A DNA stretch of 5,116 nt from an uncultured Coriobacteriaceae bacterium. GTDB taxonomy: Bacteria > Actinomycetota > Coriobacteriia > Coriobacteriales > UMGS124. The DNA lies in NCBI GenBank assembly GCA_900555105.1, contig USJP01000159.1, positions 1-5,116 of the forward strand, given 5' to 3'. Below the pieces are notes generated by a model. That model was given only the letters and a program-made list of their open reading frames with translations, was not told the DNA's origin and searched no databases. Of the stretch, positions 1-5,116 are shown one piece after another. Every line of letters begins with the position of its first letter. Position 1 is the first letter of the stretch. The position numbers were made by a program, and so were the translations under genes.

Positions 1-2
1 AA

Positions 3-563
3 CCCGGCACGGCTACGGTCGACGGCGGCAACGTCGTGGTGACCTCCAACGGCGACCAGTCCCAGCAGGGCGGCACCGAGCAGGGCACGGTTGCGGGCGA
101 CACTTCCGCCCCGGTGAGCGACCAGCAGACGGCCGCTCCCGCCGCCGATGCGTTCACGCAGCTCACGACCGCTTACAACCAGCTTGACGGGTTCCACGGC
201 CAGATCAGCTCTATCGCGACGGAGTTTTCCGACAACCTGGGCGTCAGCGACCTGTCTGACTTGCGCAACCGCGCGGCTGACCTCCAGGCGCAGATCAGCT
301 CTGCCCGCGCGACGCTGCAGGCCGTTGCCGTCGACGCCAACTCTGCCTACGCTCAGACCAAGGCTGCCATCGACAACCTGTACAACGACCTCGAGATGCG
401 CATCTCCGTGCTTGTCGAGGCCTGCGACGCCGATATCGCCGGCAATGACGTCTCCGACATCCTGAGCCGCGACAACGGCCCCGCCGACGACCACGGCCAC
501 ACGAACAAGTACCTCATCGACTACGAGCAGAACTACGAGGCAGCTCGCCCCGTTCAGGCATAG
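3..563 (+). CDS. C-terminal part of an unrecognised protein with a low-complexity segment and a helical/coiled-coil region (5' end outside window)
   Basis: The reading frame is open from the left edge (first full codon at 3) to the TAG at 561-563, giving about 186 residues. The GTG codons at 36 and 39 have no ribosome binding site before them, and the frame continues upstream of them, so the true start lies outside the window. The visible part begins with a Gly/Val/Thr-rich stretch. A Ser/Thr/Gln/Ala/Pro-rich low-complexity linker follows (roughly nt 50-150), then a long Ala/Leu/Gln-rich stretch with heptad-like spacing (roughly nt 155-435) that looks helical and possibly coiled-coil. The last 35 or so residues are polar, with a short His/Asp cluster (DDHGH). 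Acidic residues clearly outnumber basic ones, which would suit an extracytoplasmic part, but no signal peptide or membrane segment is in the visible portion. I do not recognise a family. It is separated from the next gene by a terminator, so it ends its own transcription unit. Confidence 0.75.
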   Translation, partial: PGTATVDGGNVVVTSNGDQSQQGGTEQGTVAGDTSAPVSDQQTAAPAADAFTQLTTAYNQLDGFHGQISSIATEFSDNLGVSDLSDLRNRAADLQAQISSARATLQAVAVDANSAYAQTKAAIDNLYNDLEMRISVLVEACDADIAGNDVSDILSRDNGPADDHGHTNKYLIDYEQNYEAARPVQA

Positions 564-601
564 CGAAAGACCGCAAGACTCATCTGAGGTACTGTAGTTT
601 C

Positions 602-607
602 TATAAT
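602..607 (+). promoter_or_regulatory. Candidate -10 box (TATAAT) in front of a terminator hairpin
   Basis: The hexamer TATAAT is a perfect sigma-70-type -10 match in an otherwise GC-rich window, and it is intergenic. No good -35 lies 16-18 bases upstream (the 17-bp position reads CTCATC) and there is no extended TG motif. Initiation would fall near 613-615, directly at the base of the hairpin at 616-657. The transcript would therefore either end at once as a short RNA or read through into the TPR gene. It may be chance. Confidence 0.3.
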
Positions 608-615
608 GCCCTGTG

Positions 616-660
616 AGAAGGGCCGGTCGCAACGTACAATTGCCGACTGGCCCTTCTTTT
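616..660 (+). terminator. Intrinsic terminator after the first gene
   Basis: Bases 616-629 pair with 644-657 in a 14-bp stem containing one G-T (G-U) wobble (625 with 648). The loop can extend by three further pairs (630-632 with 640-642) if C643 is bulged. The 3' arm runs into TTCTTTT at 654-660. The site lies about 50 bases after the stop codon of the first gene and ends about 60 bases before the start of the TPR gene. The T-run is short but the stem is long and GC-rich. Confidence 0.85.
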
Positions 661-687
661 GAGAGGGGCATGCCAACGCACCATACG
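659..687 (+). promoter_or_regulatory. Weak candidate promoter for the TPR gene
   Basis: TTGAGA at 659-664 matches five of six -35 consensus bases and overlaps the T-run of the preceding terminator. Seventeen bases later CATACG (682-687) matches three of six -10 bases. Initiation near 694 would give a leader of under 30 bases containing the AGGAG site. This would let the TPR gene be transcribed independently of the terminator. The -10 is poor, so this is only a suggestion. Confidence 0.2.
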
Positions 688-708
688 CACATTTCCTTCC
701 AGGGCACG

Positions 709-713
709 AGGAG
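709..713 (+). promoter_or_regulatory. Ribosome binding site that fixes the TTG start of the TPR gene
   Basis: AGGAG lies eight bases before the TTG at 722. The longer in-frame alternative at TTG 659 begins inside the upstream terminator T-run and has no such site, so 722 is the preferred start. Confidence 0.8.
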
Positions 714-721
714 CATTACCG

Positions 722-2119
722 TTGGATATCACGACCTTCAACAGGGCAAAACAGGCATATGACGCCAAGGACTGGGAGAGCGCAGTCATTCTCTTCTCGC
801 AGTGCGGCACTGGTCCGGGCACCGGCGAGGCTTGCCATCTGTGCGGCAACGCCCTCATGCGCATCGGTCGTGTGCAGGAGGCCACGCAGGCCTATCGTGC
901 TGCCCTGGCGGATTCCTCTTACGGCAACCAGGGCGCTGTGTACACGAACCTCGGCAAGGCGCAGATGGCCCTCGGTGACCTGCGCGGCACCATCGACTCG
1001 CTGCGGCATGCCCTGACCGACCAGAACTACCGTGGCGCCTACAAGGCTCACATGGCGCTTGGCGAGGCGTACTCCAAGCTCGGTGACTCGCGCAACGCCG
1101 GCACCGCGTACCGTCAGGCGGCCCTGGATCCCAACAACCCCGAACCTGCCAAGGCCCTCATCAACCTCGGCGTGAGCTTTATGCAGATGCGCCGTCCGGC
1201 AGATGCCGCCGAGGCCTACCGCACGGCCGTCGACTTTGCGTCGAACCCTCAGGAGCGCTCGCTCATCTTCGCAAACCTCGGCCAGGCTTACGTTGCGACG
1301 AACCGCATGGTCGAGGCGGTGTCCGCTTTCCAGAACGCCACCTCTACCGGCTATCAGCTCTCCGCTGCGGCCCAGGTCGATTTCAGCCGCGCCACGCAGG
1401 CCGTCCAGGCAATGGGCACCAACACCGGCGGCTACTCTGCAGGCATGGTCGATCCCACCTATGACCCGGCCGGCATGTCCGGCGATCTGCTCCCCAGCGC
1501 CGAGGACTCGGGCTTCTTCAACATCTCCGAGGCCGACATCGTGGCCGACCAGCGTCGTCGTGAGGCCTACGATCAGGTGAAGCCGCACCGTGGGCTCAAG
1601 CGCGCGCTTGTCGTCATTCTGATTGTGGTTGTTGTGCTCGGCGCCTGTGCCGGTGCCTATGCGGCAGGCCTGGGCATTCCTTCCCGTGAGGGCGTCATCT
1701 CCGACGTGTTTGCCGCCGCTGCAGACGGCGACAGCGCATCCGGCCTTTGGGCTTCGAGCGTTGACGACACCGCCCGCAACCAGGTCATGAGTTCCATCGA
1801 GGGCAACGGTACCGCCGAGGTCATCGGCATGGACGCAACGATGAGCGACTGCGTTGCCATTGTGCAGACCGCGCTTCCCCAGGGCGGCAAGATCACCTAC
1901 CGTGTGAGCCTCGTGCGCCAGGGCATTGGTTGGAAGGTCTCCAACGTCGAGCGCGTCATCCTCTCCGAGACCGACAACACCTATGTCGACGCGTTCAACG
2001 GCGAGAAGGTCGTCTCCGAGGAGCAGACCGAGGCCGGCCAGCAGGCCGACCAGGCTGCCGCGCCCGCCGACCAGCTCGCCGAGGGCGAACAGGCTCCTGC
2101 CGAGGGCGAGCAGGCCTAG
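722..2119 (+). CDS. Membrane-anchored TPR-repeat protein with an extracytoplasmic C-terminal domain
   Basis: The protein is 465 aa from TTG 722, chosen for its AGGAG site. Residues about 1-210 form roughly six TPR-like helix pairs. The clearest are at 71-102, 104-138, 142-174 and 178-210, with the typical spacing of LG..Y..LG and A...YR.A. A Gly/Ser/Asp-rich linker follows (about 233-270), then a basic stretch ending KPHRGLKR (287-294) and one hydrophobic helix (295-315). The positive-inside rule puts the TPR part in the cytoplasm and residues 316-465 outside. Residues about 320-428 look like a small alpha+beta domain; its pattern (a helix with ADGD, later strands ending in GWKVSNVERV) resembles NTF2-like/DUF4878-type domains, a resemblance judged by eye. 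The tail (430-465) is Glu/Gln/Ala/Pro-rich. C38-x2-C41 is a lone CxxC with no visible second pair. TPR domains usually bind proteins, so a scaffold or sensor role is possible, but the function is unknown. ndk follows after 72 bases in the same direction. Confidence 0.85.
   Translation: MDITTFNRAKQAYDAKDWESAVILFSQCGTGPGTGEACHLCGNALMRIGRVQEATQAYRAALADSSYGNQGAVYTNLGKAQMALGDLRGTIDSLRHALTDQNYRGAYKAHMALGEAYSKLGDSRNAGTAYRQAALDPNNPEPAKALINLGVSFMQMRRPADAAEAYRTAVDFASNPQERSLIFANLGQAYVATNRMVEAVSAFQNATSTGYQLSAAAQVDFSRATQAVQAMGTNTGGYSAGMVDPTYDPAGMSGDLLPSAEDSGFFNISEADIVADQRRREAYDQVKPHRGLKRALVVILIVVVVLGACAGAYAAGLGIPSREGVISDVFAAAADGDSASGLWASSVDDTARNQVMSSIEGNGTAEVIGMDATMSDCVAIVQTALPQGGKITYRVSLVRQGIGWKVSNVERVILSETDNTYVDAFNGEKVVSEEQTEAGQQADQAAAPADQLAEGEQAPAEGEQA
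2078..2116 (+). repeat. Tandem imperfect 18-base repeat encoding an AEGEQA tail
   Basis: Bases 2078-2095 and 2099-2116 are the same sequence apart from two third-position changes, separated by one CCT codon. They encode AEGEQA twice at the extreme C-terminus of the TPR protein. Just upstream lie related Ala/Asp/Gln units. The tail is low-complexity and probably disordered. Confidence 0.7.
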
Positions 2120-2179
2120 CAAAAGGGTCTCCTTCTGCGCTTGATGCGCAGTGTGAGTTGCATTAGCAGACAACGAGTG

Positions 2180-2184
2180 AAAGG
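2180..2184 (+). promoter_or_regulatory. Ribosome binding site of ndk
   Basis: AAAGG lies seven bases before the ATG at 2192. This supports 2192 over the in-frame TTG at 2141, which would add 17 residues unlike the Ndk family start. Confidence 0.65.
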
Positions 2185-2191
2185 CACGACA

Positions 2192-2596
2192 ATGATCGAG
2201 AAGACTTACATCATGATTAAGCCCGACGCTGTGGCCAACCGTCACATCGGCGAGATCGTCAACCGCATCGAGCGCTCCGGTCTCACCATCGAGCGCATGG
2301 TGCTCGAGATGGTCACCCCCGAGCAGGCCGAGGCCAACTACGCCGAGCACAAGGGCAAGCCTTTCTACGAGGGCCTCGTGTCCTACATCACCTCCGGCCC
2401 CGTCGTCAAGATGGTCATCTCCGGCGAGAACGCCGTTGCCAACATGCGTCGCCTCATGGGCGCCACCGACTGCGCCAAGGCTGAGCCCGGCACCATCCGT
2501 GGCGACTTCGGCCTCTCCGTTGACCGCAACGTCATCCATGGCTCTGACTCTCCCGCATCTGCGGAGCGCGAGATTGGTATCTTCTTCCAGGCCTAA
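2192..2596 (+). CDS. ndk: Nucleoside diphosphate kinase
   Basis: This 134-aa protein is complete and of normal length for bacterial Ndk. The enzyme moves the gamma phosphate from ATP to other (deoxy)nucleoside diphosphates through a phosphohistidine intermediate, balancing NTP and dNTP pools in the cytoplasm. Family marks are clear. The N-terminus reads TYIMIKPDAV, with nucleotide-binding Lys at residue 10. The segment AEHKGKPFY is at 51-59, the GATDCAKAEPGTIRGDF block at 90-106, and the active-site motif NVIHGSDSPASAEREI at 113-128, where H116 is the phosphorylated histidine. The start at ATG 2192 matches the usual family N-terminus. The gene is 72 bases behind the TPR gene and is closed by a strong terminator. 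No defects are seen. Confidence 0.98.
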   Translation: MIEKTYIMIKPDAVANRHIGEIVNRIERSGLTIERMVLEMVTPEQAEANYAEHKGKPFYEGLVSYITSGPVVKMVISGENAVANMRRLMGATDCAKAEPGTIRGDFGLSVDRNVIHGSDSPASAEREIGIFFQA

Positions 2597-2639
2597 GCTC
2601 GCTTGGCATTTGACTTTCTGACAAGTTGAAGTCTTGCAA

Positions 2640-2672
2640 GCCCATCCCGCCTAGCGGGATGGGCCTACTTTT
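2640..2672 (+). terminator. Intrinsic terminator between ndk and mreB
   Basis: Bases 2640-2650 pair perfectly with 2654-2664 (11 bp, GC-rich) around the three-base loop CTA. TTTT follows at 2669-2672 after the four-base CTAC spacer (2665-2668). It lies about 44 bases after the ndk stop and its T-run ends only 14 bases before the mreB ATG. The short loop and the spacer before the T-run make it slightly atypical. Confidence 0.85.
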
Positions 2673-2686
2673 CGATTGGTGCGCGC

Positions 2687-3730
2687 ATGTCGTTTCTAGA
2701 CAACATCCTGGGCCGCAACGGTGCAGGCCTGGCAATAGACCTAGGTACCGCGAACACGCTTGTTGCCACGCGCGAGGCGGGGATTCTCATCAACGAACCC
2801 TCAGTTGTCGCCATCGACCGTGACAAGAATCGTGTCCTGGCGGTTGGCGCCGATGCGAAGCGCATGCTCGGCCGCACCCCTGGAAACATCGAGGCCATCA
2901 AGCCGATGAGGGATGGCGTCATCGCCGACTTCGACGTGACCGAGGCTATGCTTCGCTATTTCATTGGCAAGGCCTGCGGCGAGAAGAAGGGCCTGCTTGC
3001 CCCGCGTCCTCGTGTTGTCATCGGCATTCCCAGCGGCGTCACGTCCGTTGAGAAGCGCGCCGTTTTCGAAGCCGCGCTGCAGGCGGGCGCCTCGCAGGCG
3101 TTCCTCATCGAGGAACCCATGGCCGCAGCCATCGGCGCCGAGCTTCCCGTCGAGGAACCGACCGGCTCTCTTGTCGTCGACATCGGCGGCGGCACGGCTG
3201 AGGTCGCGGTCATTTCGATGGGCGGCATTGTCGTCTCCCGTTCGGTTCGCGTGGGCGGCAACGCCTTCGACCGCGCCATCCTTGAGATGGTGAGGGACAC
3301 CTACGGCCTCAACATCGGTGAGCGCACTGCCGAAATCATCAAAATCAAGGTCGGCTCAGCCGCACCCCTCGACCGTGAACTCGATGTCGAGGTCAACGGC
3401 CGCGACACGGTGACCGGCATGCCCAAGACCGTGCGCATCGAGTCCGAGGAAGTGCGTCGCGCCATCCAGGACCCCATCAAGGCCATCGTCAAGGTCGTGC
3501 GCGAAGTGCTTGACGCGACTCCGCCCGACATTGCCAGCGACATCATGTACTACGGCATCCTTCTGTCTGGCGGCGGCGGAATGCTGCGCGGCCTGGACCG
3601 CCGCCTGCGCGAGGAAACAGGCGTGCCCGTCAATGTCTCGCCCACGGCTCTGGAGAACGTCGTCAAGGGCTGCATGGCGGTGCTCGACGCCAATGCCCTT
3701 TCGGGCTCATATACACAGGCATCGGCCTAA
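2687..3730 (+). CDS. mreB: Rod shape-determining protein MreB (bacterial actin homologue)
   Basis: The protein is 347 aa, the normal length for MreB. It polymerises on ATP into short membrane-bound filaments that orient the cell-wall elongation machinery (MreC, MreD, RodA, PBP2). Actin-fold nucleotide motifs are present. Phosphate-1 is AIDLGTANTL at 16-25, followed by the conserved IGIPSGVTSVEKRAV at 112-126 and IEEPMAAAIG at 141-150. Phosphate-2 is VVDIGGGTAEVAV at 163-175 and the adenosine motif is LSGGGGMLRGLD at 293-304. The hydrophobic N-terminal stretch MSFLDNILG resembles the amphipathic membrane-contact segment of some MreBs. The ATG at 2687 gives a sensible N-terminus, but no Shine-Dalgarno sequence is visible before it and a terminator sits immediately upstream. 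mreC follows after 19 bases, so mreBCD looks like one operon. Confidence 0.97.
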   Translation: MSFLDNILGRNGAGLAIDLGTANTLVATREAGILINEPSVVAIDRDKNRVLAVGADAKRMLGRTPGNIEAIKPMRDGVIADFDVTEAMLRYFIGKACGEKKGLLAPRPRVVIGIPSGVTSVEKRAVFEAALQAGASQAFLIEEPMAAAIGAELPVEEPTGSLVVDIGGGTAEVAVISMGGIVVSRSVRVGGNAFDRAILEMVRDTYGLNIGERTAEIIKIKVGSAAPLDRELDVEVNGRDTVTGMPKTVRIESEEVRRAIQDPIKAIVKVVREVLDATPPDIASDIMYYGILLSGGGGMLRGLDRRLREETGVPVNVSPTALENVVKGCMAVLDANALSGSYTQASA

Positions 3731-3738
3731 GTGCATCT

Positions 3739-3745
3739 AAGGGGG
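3739..3745 (+). promoter_or_regulatory. Ribosome binding site of mreC
   Basis: AAGGGGG ends four bases before GTG 3750. The purine-rich tract is close but acceptable, and it supports the GTG start. Confidence 0.6.
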
Positions 3746-3749
3746 CGCT

Positions 3750-4661
3750 GTGACCAAACTTCCCAGCCTTGGGGCTGATGCACGCGGGGGGAAGGCGGCC
3801 TTCCGGGCGCTCGTGGTGTGCACGTGTCTATCCGCCCTGCTGATGACGGTGTATTCCCAAGAGGGATCAAATGGCCCCGTCCATATGCTGCGCGCGGGTG
3901 TGCAATGGGCCGTTTCCCCCTTGCAGAATCTCGGGTCGTCTCTGGCCAAGCCCATCGACACGTTGCGCACGAACCTCGTCAATGCTAGCGCCGACGAAGA
4001 GACGCTCACGGAATTGCGCGACCGCAACGCCTACTTGCTCTCGCAGCTCGGCGAATTGCAGCAGTACAAGGAAGAAAACGAAAGCCTCAGGGCGATGCTC
4101 GGGCTCGCTTCGTCGTTTGGCGCCTCGGGCGTCGCGGCTCAGGTTGTAACGGGCCCTCAAGACACGTGGACCCAGACGATCGTCATCAACCGTGGCAGCA
4201 ACGACGGCGTGGGCCTCGACATGCCCGTGACGGACGGCGCCTCCCTTGTTGGCCAGGTGTGCGCCGTCTCTCCTACCACGGCAACGGTCCGTTTGATAAA
4301 TGACCCCATGTTTTCCATGAGCGTGTCGGTGGGGGAGAGCGGCGCCGCGGGCATTCTGTCCGGTTCTGTGGATTCCACGGTGCGCGTCGACTACGTGTCC
4401 AGCGATGACGCGGTGAGCGTGGGCGATGTCGTGAGGGCGTCGGGGAGAAGCGACGTCTACCCGAAGGGTCTTGCGGTGGGTACGGTGGTAAGCGTGGTGA
4501 GCGAGCCCTCGTCTCTTTTCCAGGACATAGTGGTAAAGCCCTTGACGCAGGCCGCAAACGCCTCGGAGGTCTTTGTCATCACGGCATATGGCGCGCAGGT
4601 TGATGCAGTGTCGACCGACCAGGACCTTGAAAGTGGCCAAAGTGCAGGTGATGCCCAGTGA
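3750..4661 (+). CDS. mreC: Rod shape-determining protein MreC
   Basis: The protein is 303 aa from a GTG start, within the usual range. MreC spans the membrane once and its outer domain scaffolds the wall-elongation enzymes, linking them to MreB through MreD. The order of parts is typical. A short basic cytoplasmic N-terminus is followed by one hydrophobic helix at about 18-35. A linker leads to a coiled coil at about 83-117 with Leu/Glu heptads ending in NESLRAMLGL. The beta-rich MreC domain covers about 128-280 and carries the conserved NRGSNDGVGLDMPV (147-160), RLINDPMFSMSV (181-192) and YPKGLAVGTV (237-246). The last 20 or so residues are a polar acidic tail with no recognised motif. It shares one base with mreD, so translation of the two is probably coupled. 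Confidence 0.95.
   Translation: MTKLPSLGADARGGKAAFRALVVCTCLSALLMTVYSQEGSNGPVHMLRAGVQWAVSPLQNLGSSLAKPIDTLRTNLVNASADEETLTELRDRNAYLLSQLGELQQYKEENESLRAMLGLASSFGASGVAAQVVTGPQDTWTQTIVINRGSNDGVGLDMPVTDGASLVGQVCAVSPTTATVRLINDPMFSMSVSVGESGAAGILSGSVDSTVRVDYVSSDDAVSVGDVVRASGRSDVYPKGLAVGTVVSVVSEPSSLFQDIVVKPLTQAANASEVFVITAYGAQVDAVSTDQDLESGQSAGDAQ
4646..4652 (+). promoter_or_regulatory. Ribosome binding site of mreD inside the end of mreC
   Basis: AGGTGAT matches the anti-Shine-Dalgarno core (AGGTGATC) and lies eight bases before ATG 4661. Together with the one-base TGATG overlap it sets the mreD start. Confidence 0.6.
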
Positions 4662-5116
4662 TGCCGACAGTGCCCGATTCCTGCAGCTCGAAGCGTTCCA
4701 GTGTTTTGGTTGTGGTTGCCTGTGTGCTGGTCCAACTTTTGTTGGGCGGCCATGTGAGCCTTCTGGGCGCCGTGCCGAACTTCCTTCTGTGTGCGGTGTT
4801 CTTTCTGGCTCTGCGCAAAGGGGCTTTCGCCGGCGTCATTGCGGGATTTGCCCTCGGTCTCTTGTTTGACATGCTCGGGTCCTCCACGCTTGGGCTGTCG
4901 TCGCTGCTTGGCAGCATCTTTGCATTTGCCTGCGCGCACCTGGGCAAGCCGGCCCTTCTGCGCGAACCCTTGAGGGCCTGCATCGTCTTCTTTGCCGCCG
5001 ACGTTGTGTACAACCTCATTTCCGCCGCCGTCATGGTGCTTTTGGGCACTATGGGGGCAACGATGGGCGAGGTCGTGGGCCTTGCGTTGCTCGCGTCCGT
5101 GCTCGACTCGCTCTTC
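4661..5116 (+). CDS. mreD: Rod shape-determining protein MreD (3' end outside window)
   Basis: ATG 4661 overlaps the mreC stop (TGATG) and opens a frame of 152 codons with no stop up to the right edge. MreD proteins are about 160-180 aa, so only the last few residues are likely missing. The polar N-terminus (1-13) is followed by about five or six hydrophobic segments: roughly 14-30, 33-51, 54-71, 77-93, 106-128 and 135-152. The conserved MreD-type sequence around the third segment (GVIAGFALGLLFDML, 58-72) and the VPNFLL pattern (38-43) support the call, as does its position after mreC. MreD is the multipass membrane partner that joins MreC and MreB in the elongasome. The next genes in such clusters are often PBP2 (mrdA) and rodA, but they are not visible here. 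Confidence 0.92.
   Translation, partial: MPTVPDSCSSKRSSVLVVVACVLVQLLLGGHVSLLGAVPNFLLCAVFFLALRKGAFAGVIAGFALGLLFDMLGSSTLGLSSLLGSIFAFACAHLGKPALLREPLRACIVFFAADVVYNLISAAVMVLLGTMGATMGEVVGLALLASVLDSLF

Noticed and set aside
659..721. An N-terminal extension of the TPR protein from TTG 659
   Set aside because: It would begin inside the terminator T-run, lacks a ribosome binding site and adds an Arg-rich stretch unrelated to the TPR fold. TTG 722 has AGGAG at good spacing.
2135..2151. A small hairpin (six pairs, loop TTGAT) between the TPR gene and ndk
   Set aside because: The stem is short and no T-run follows, so it is not a convincing terminator. A promoter using TTGATG at 2141 would need a poor -10 (TAGCAG), so I call neither.
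716..2539. A 607-codon open frame on the minus strand opposite the TPR gene and ndk
   Set aside because: It covers two well-supported + strand genes. It is the sort of antisense shadow that GC-rich codon use produces, and its translation is a His/Gly/Val/Leu-rich composition with no recognisable domain.
3867..4640. A 257-codon minus-strand frame opposite mreC
   Set aside because: It is a His/Arg/Ala-rich shadow of mreC with no domain pattern, while the + strand frame carries clear MreC motifs.
4579..5049. Minus-strand frames opposite the end of mreC and mreD
   Set aside because: They are Arg/Lys/Ala-rich, with no family features, and conflict with the hydrophobic mreD frame that starts at the mreC stop.
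1..5116. A mobile element, CRISPR array, defence system, tRNA or rRNA
   Set aside because: I found no long terminal inverted repeats, no spaced direct repeats, no transposase or integrase motifs and no tRNA-like cloverleaf. The genes are packed housekeeping genes of uniform composition.

Overview
The window is a GC-rich bacterial segment with every supported gene on the + strand. It contains the head of an mreBCD cell-shape cluster preceded by ndk. GC-rich third positions, GTG and TTG starts, and the order ndk-mreB-mreC-mreD behind a membrane-anchored TPR protein suggest a high-GC actinobacterial lineage. My best guess is the class Coriobacteriia (Collinsella/Olsenella/Eggerthella-like). This is an inference from style and gene order, not from a marker gene.

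Layout. Bases 1-563 hold the 3' end of an unrecognised gene for a low-complexity plus helical (probably coiled-coil) protein. It is followed by a strong hairpin terminator (about 616-660), with a perfect TATAAT box just upstream of the hairpin. Bases 722-2119 encode a protein with N-terminal TPR repeats, one transmembrane helix and an extracytoplasmic domain; it starts at a TTG with a good AGGAG site. Bases 2192-2596 encode a complete nucleoside diphosphate kinase, closed by a near-perfect hairpin terminator (2640-2672). Only 14 nt separate the T-run of that terminator from the ATG of mreB (2687-3730). mreC follows (3750-4661), and mreD starts at 4661 by a one-base stop/start overlap and runs off the right edge.

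How the genes work together. MreB is the actin-like filament protein, MreC the bitopic periplasmic or extracellular scaffold, and MreD the multipass partner of the elongasome. Their tight packing indicates one transcript that continues past the window; mrdA (PBP2-like) and rodA commonly come next in such clusters. Ndk is a housekeeping enzyme that appears to be its own transcription unit or the end of the TPR-ndk unit. The TPR membrane protein has no assigned function.

Overall this is mostly an ordinary chromosomal housekeeping region. I see no mobile element, CRISPR array, tRNA or rRNA, phage gene or defence system. The points most worth a second look are regulatory: the terminator placed directly in front of mreB, which has no recognisable Shine-Dalgarno sequence, and the TATAAT box placed directly in front of a terminator hairpin.
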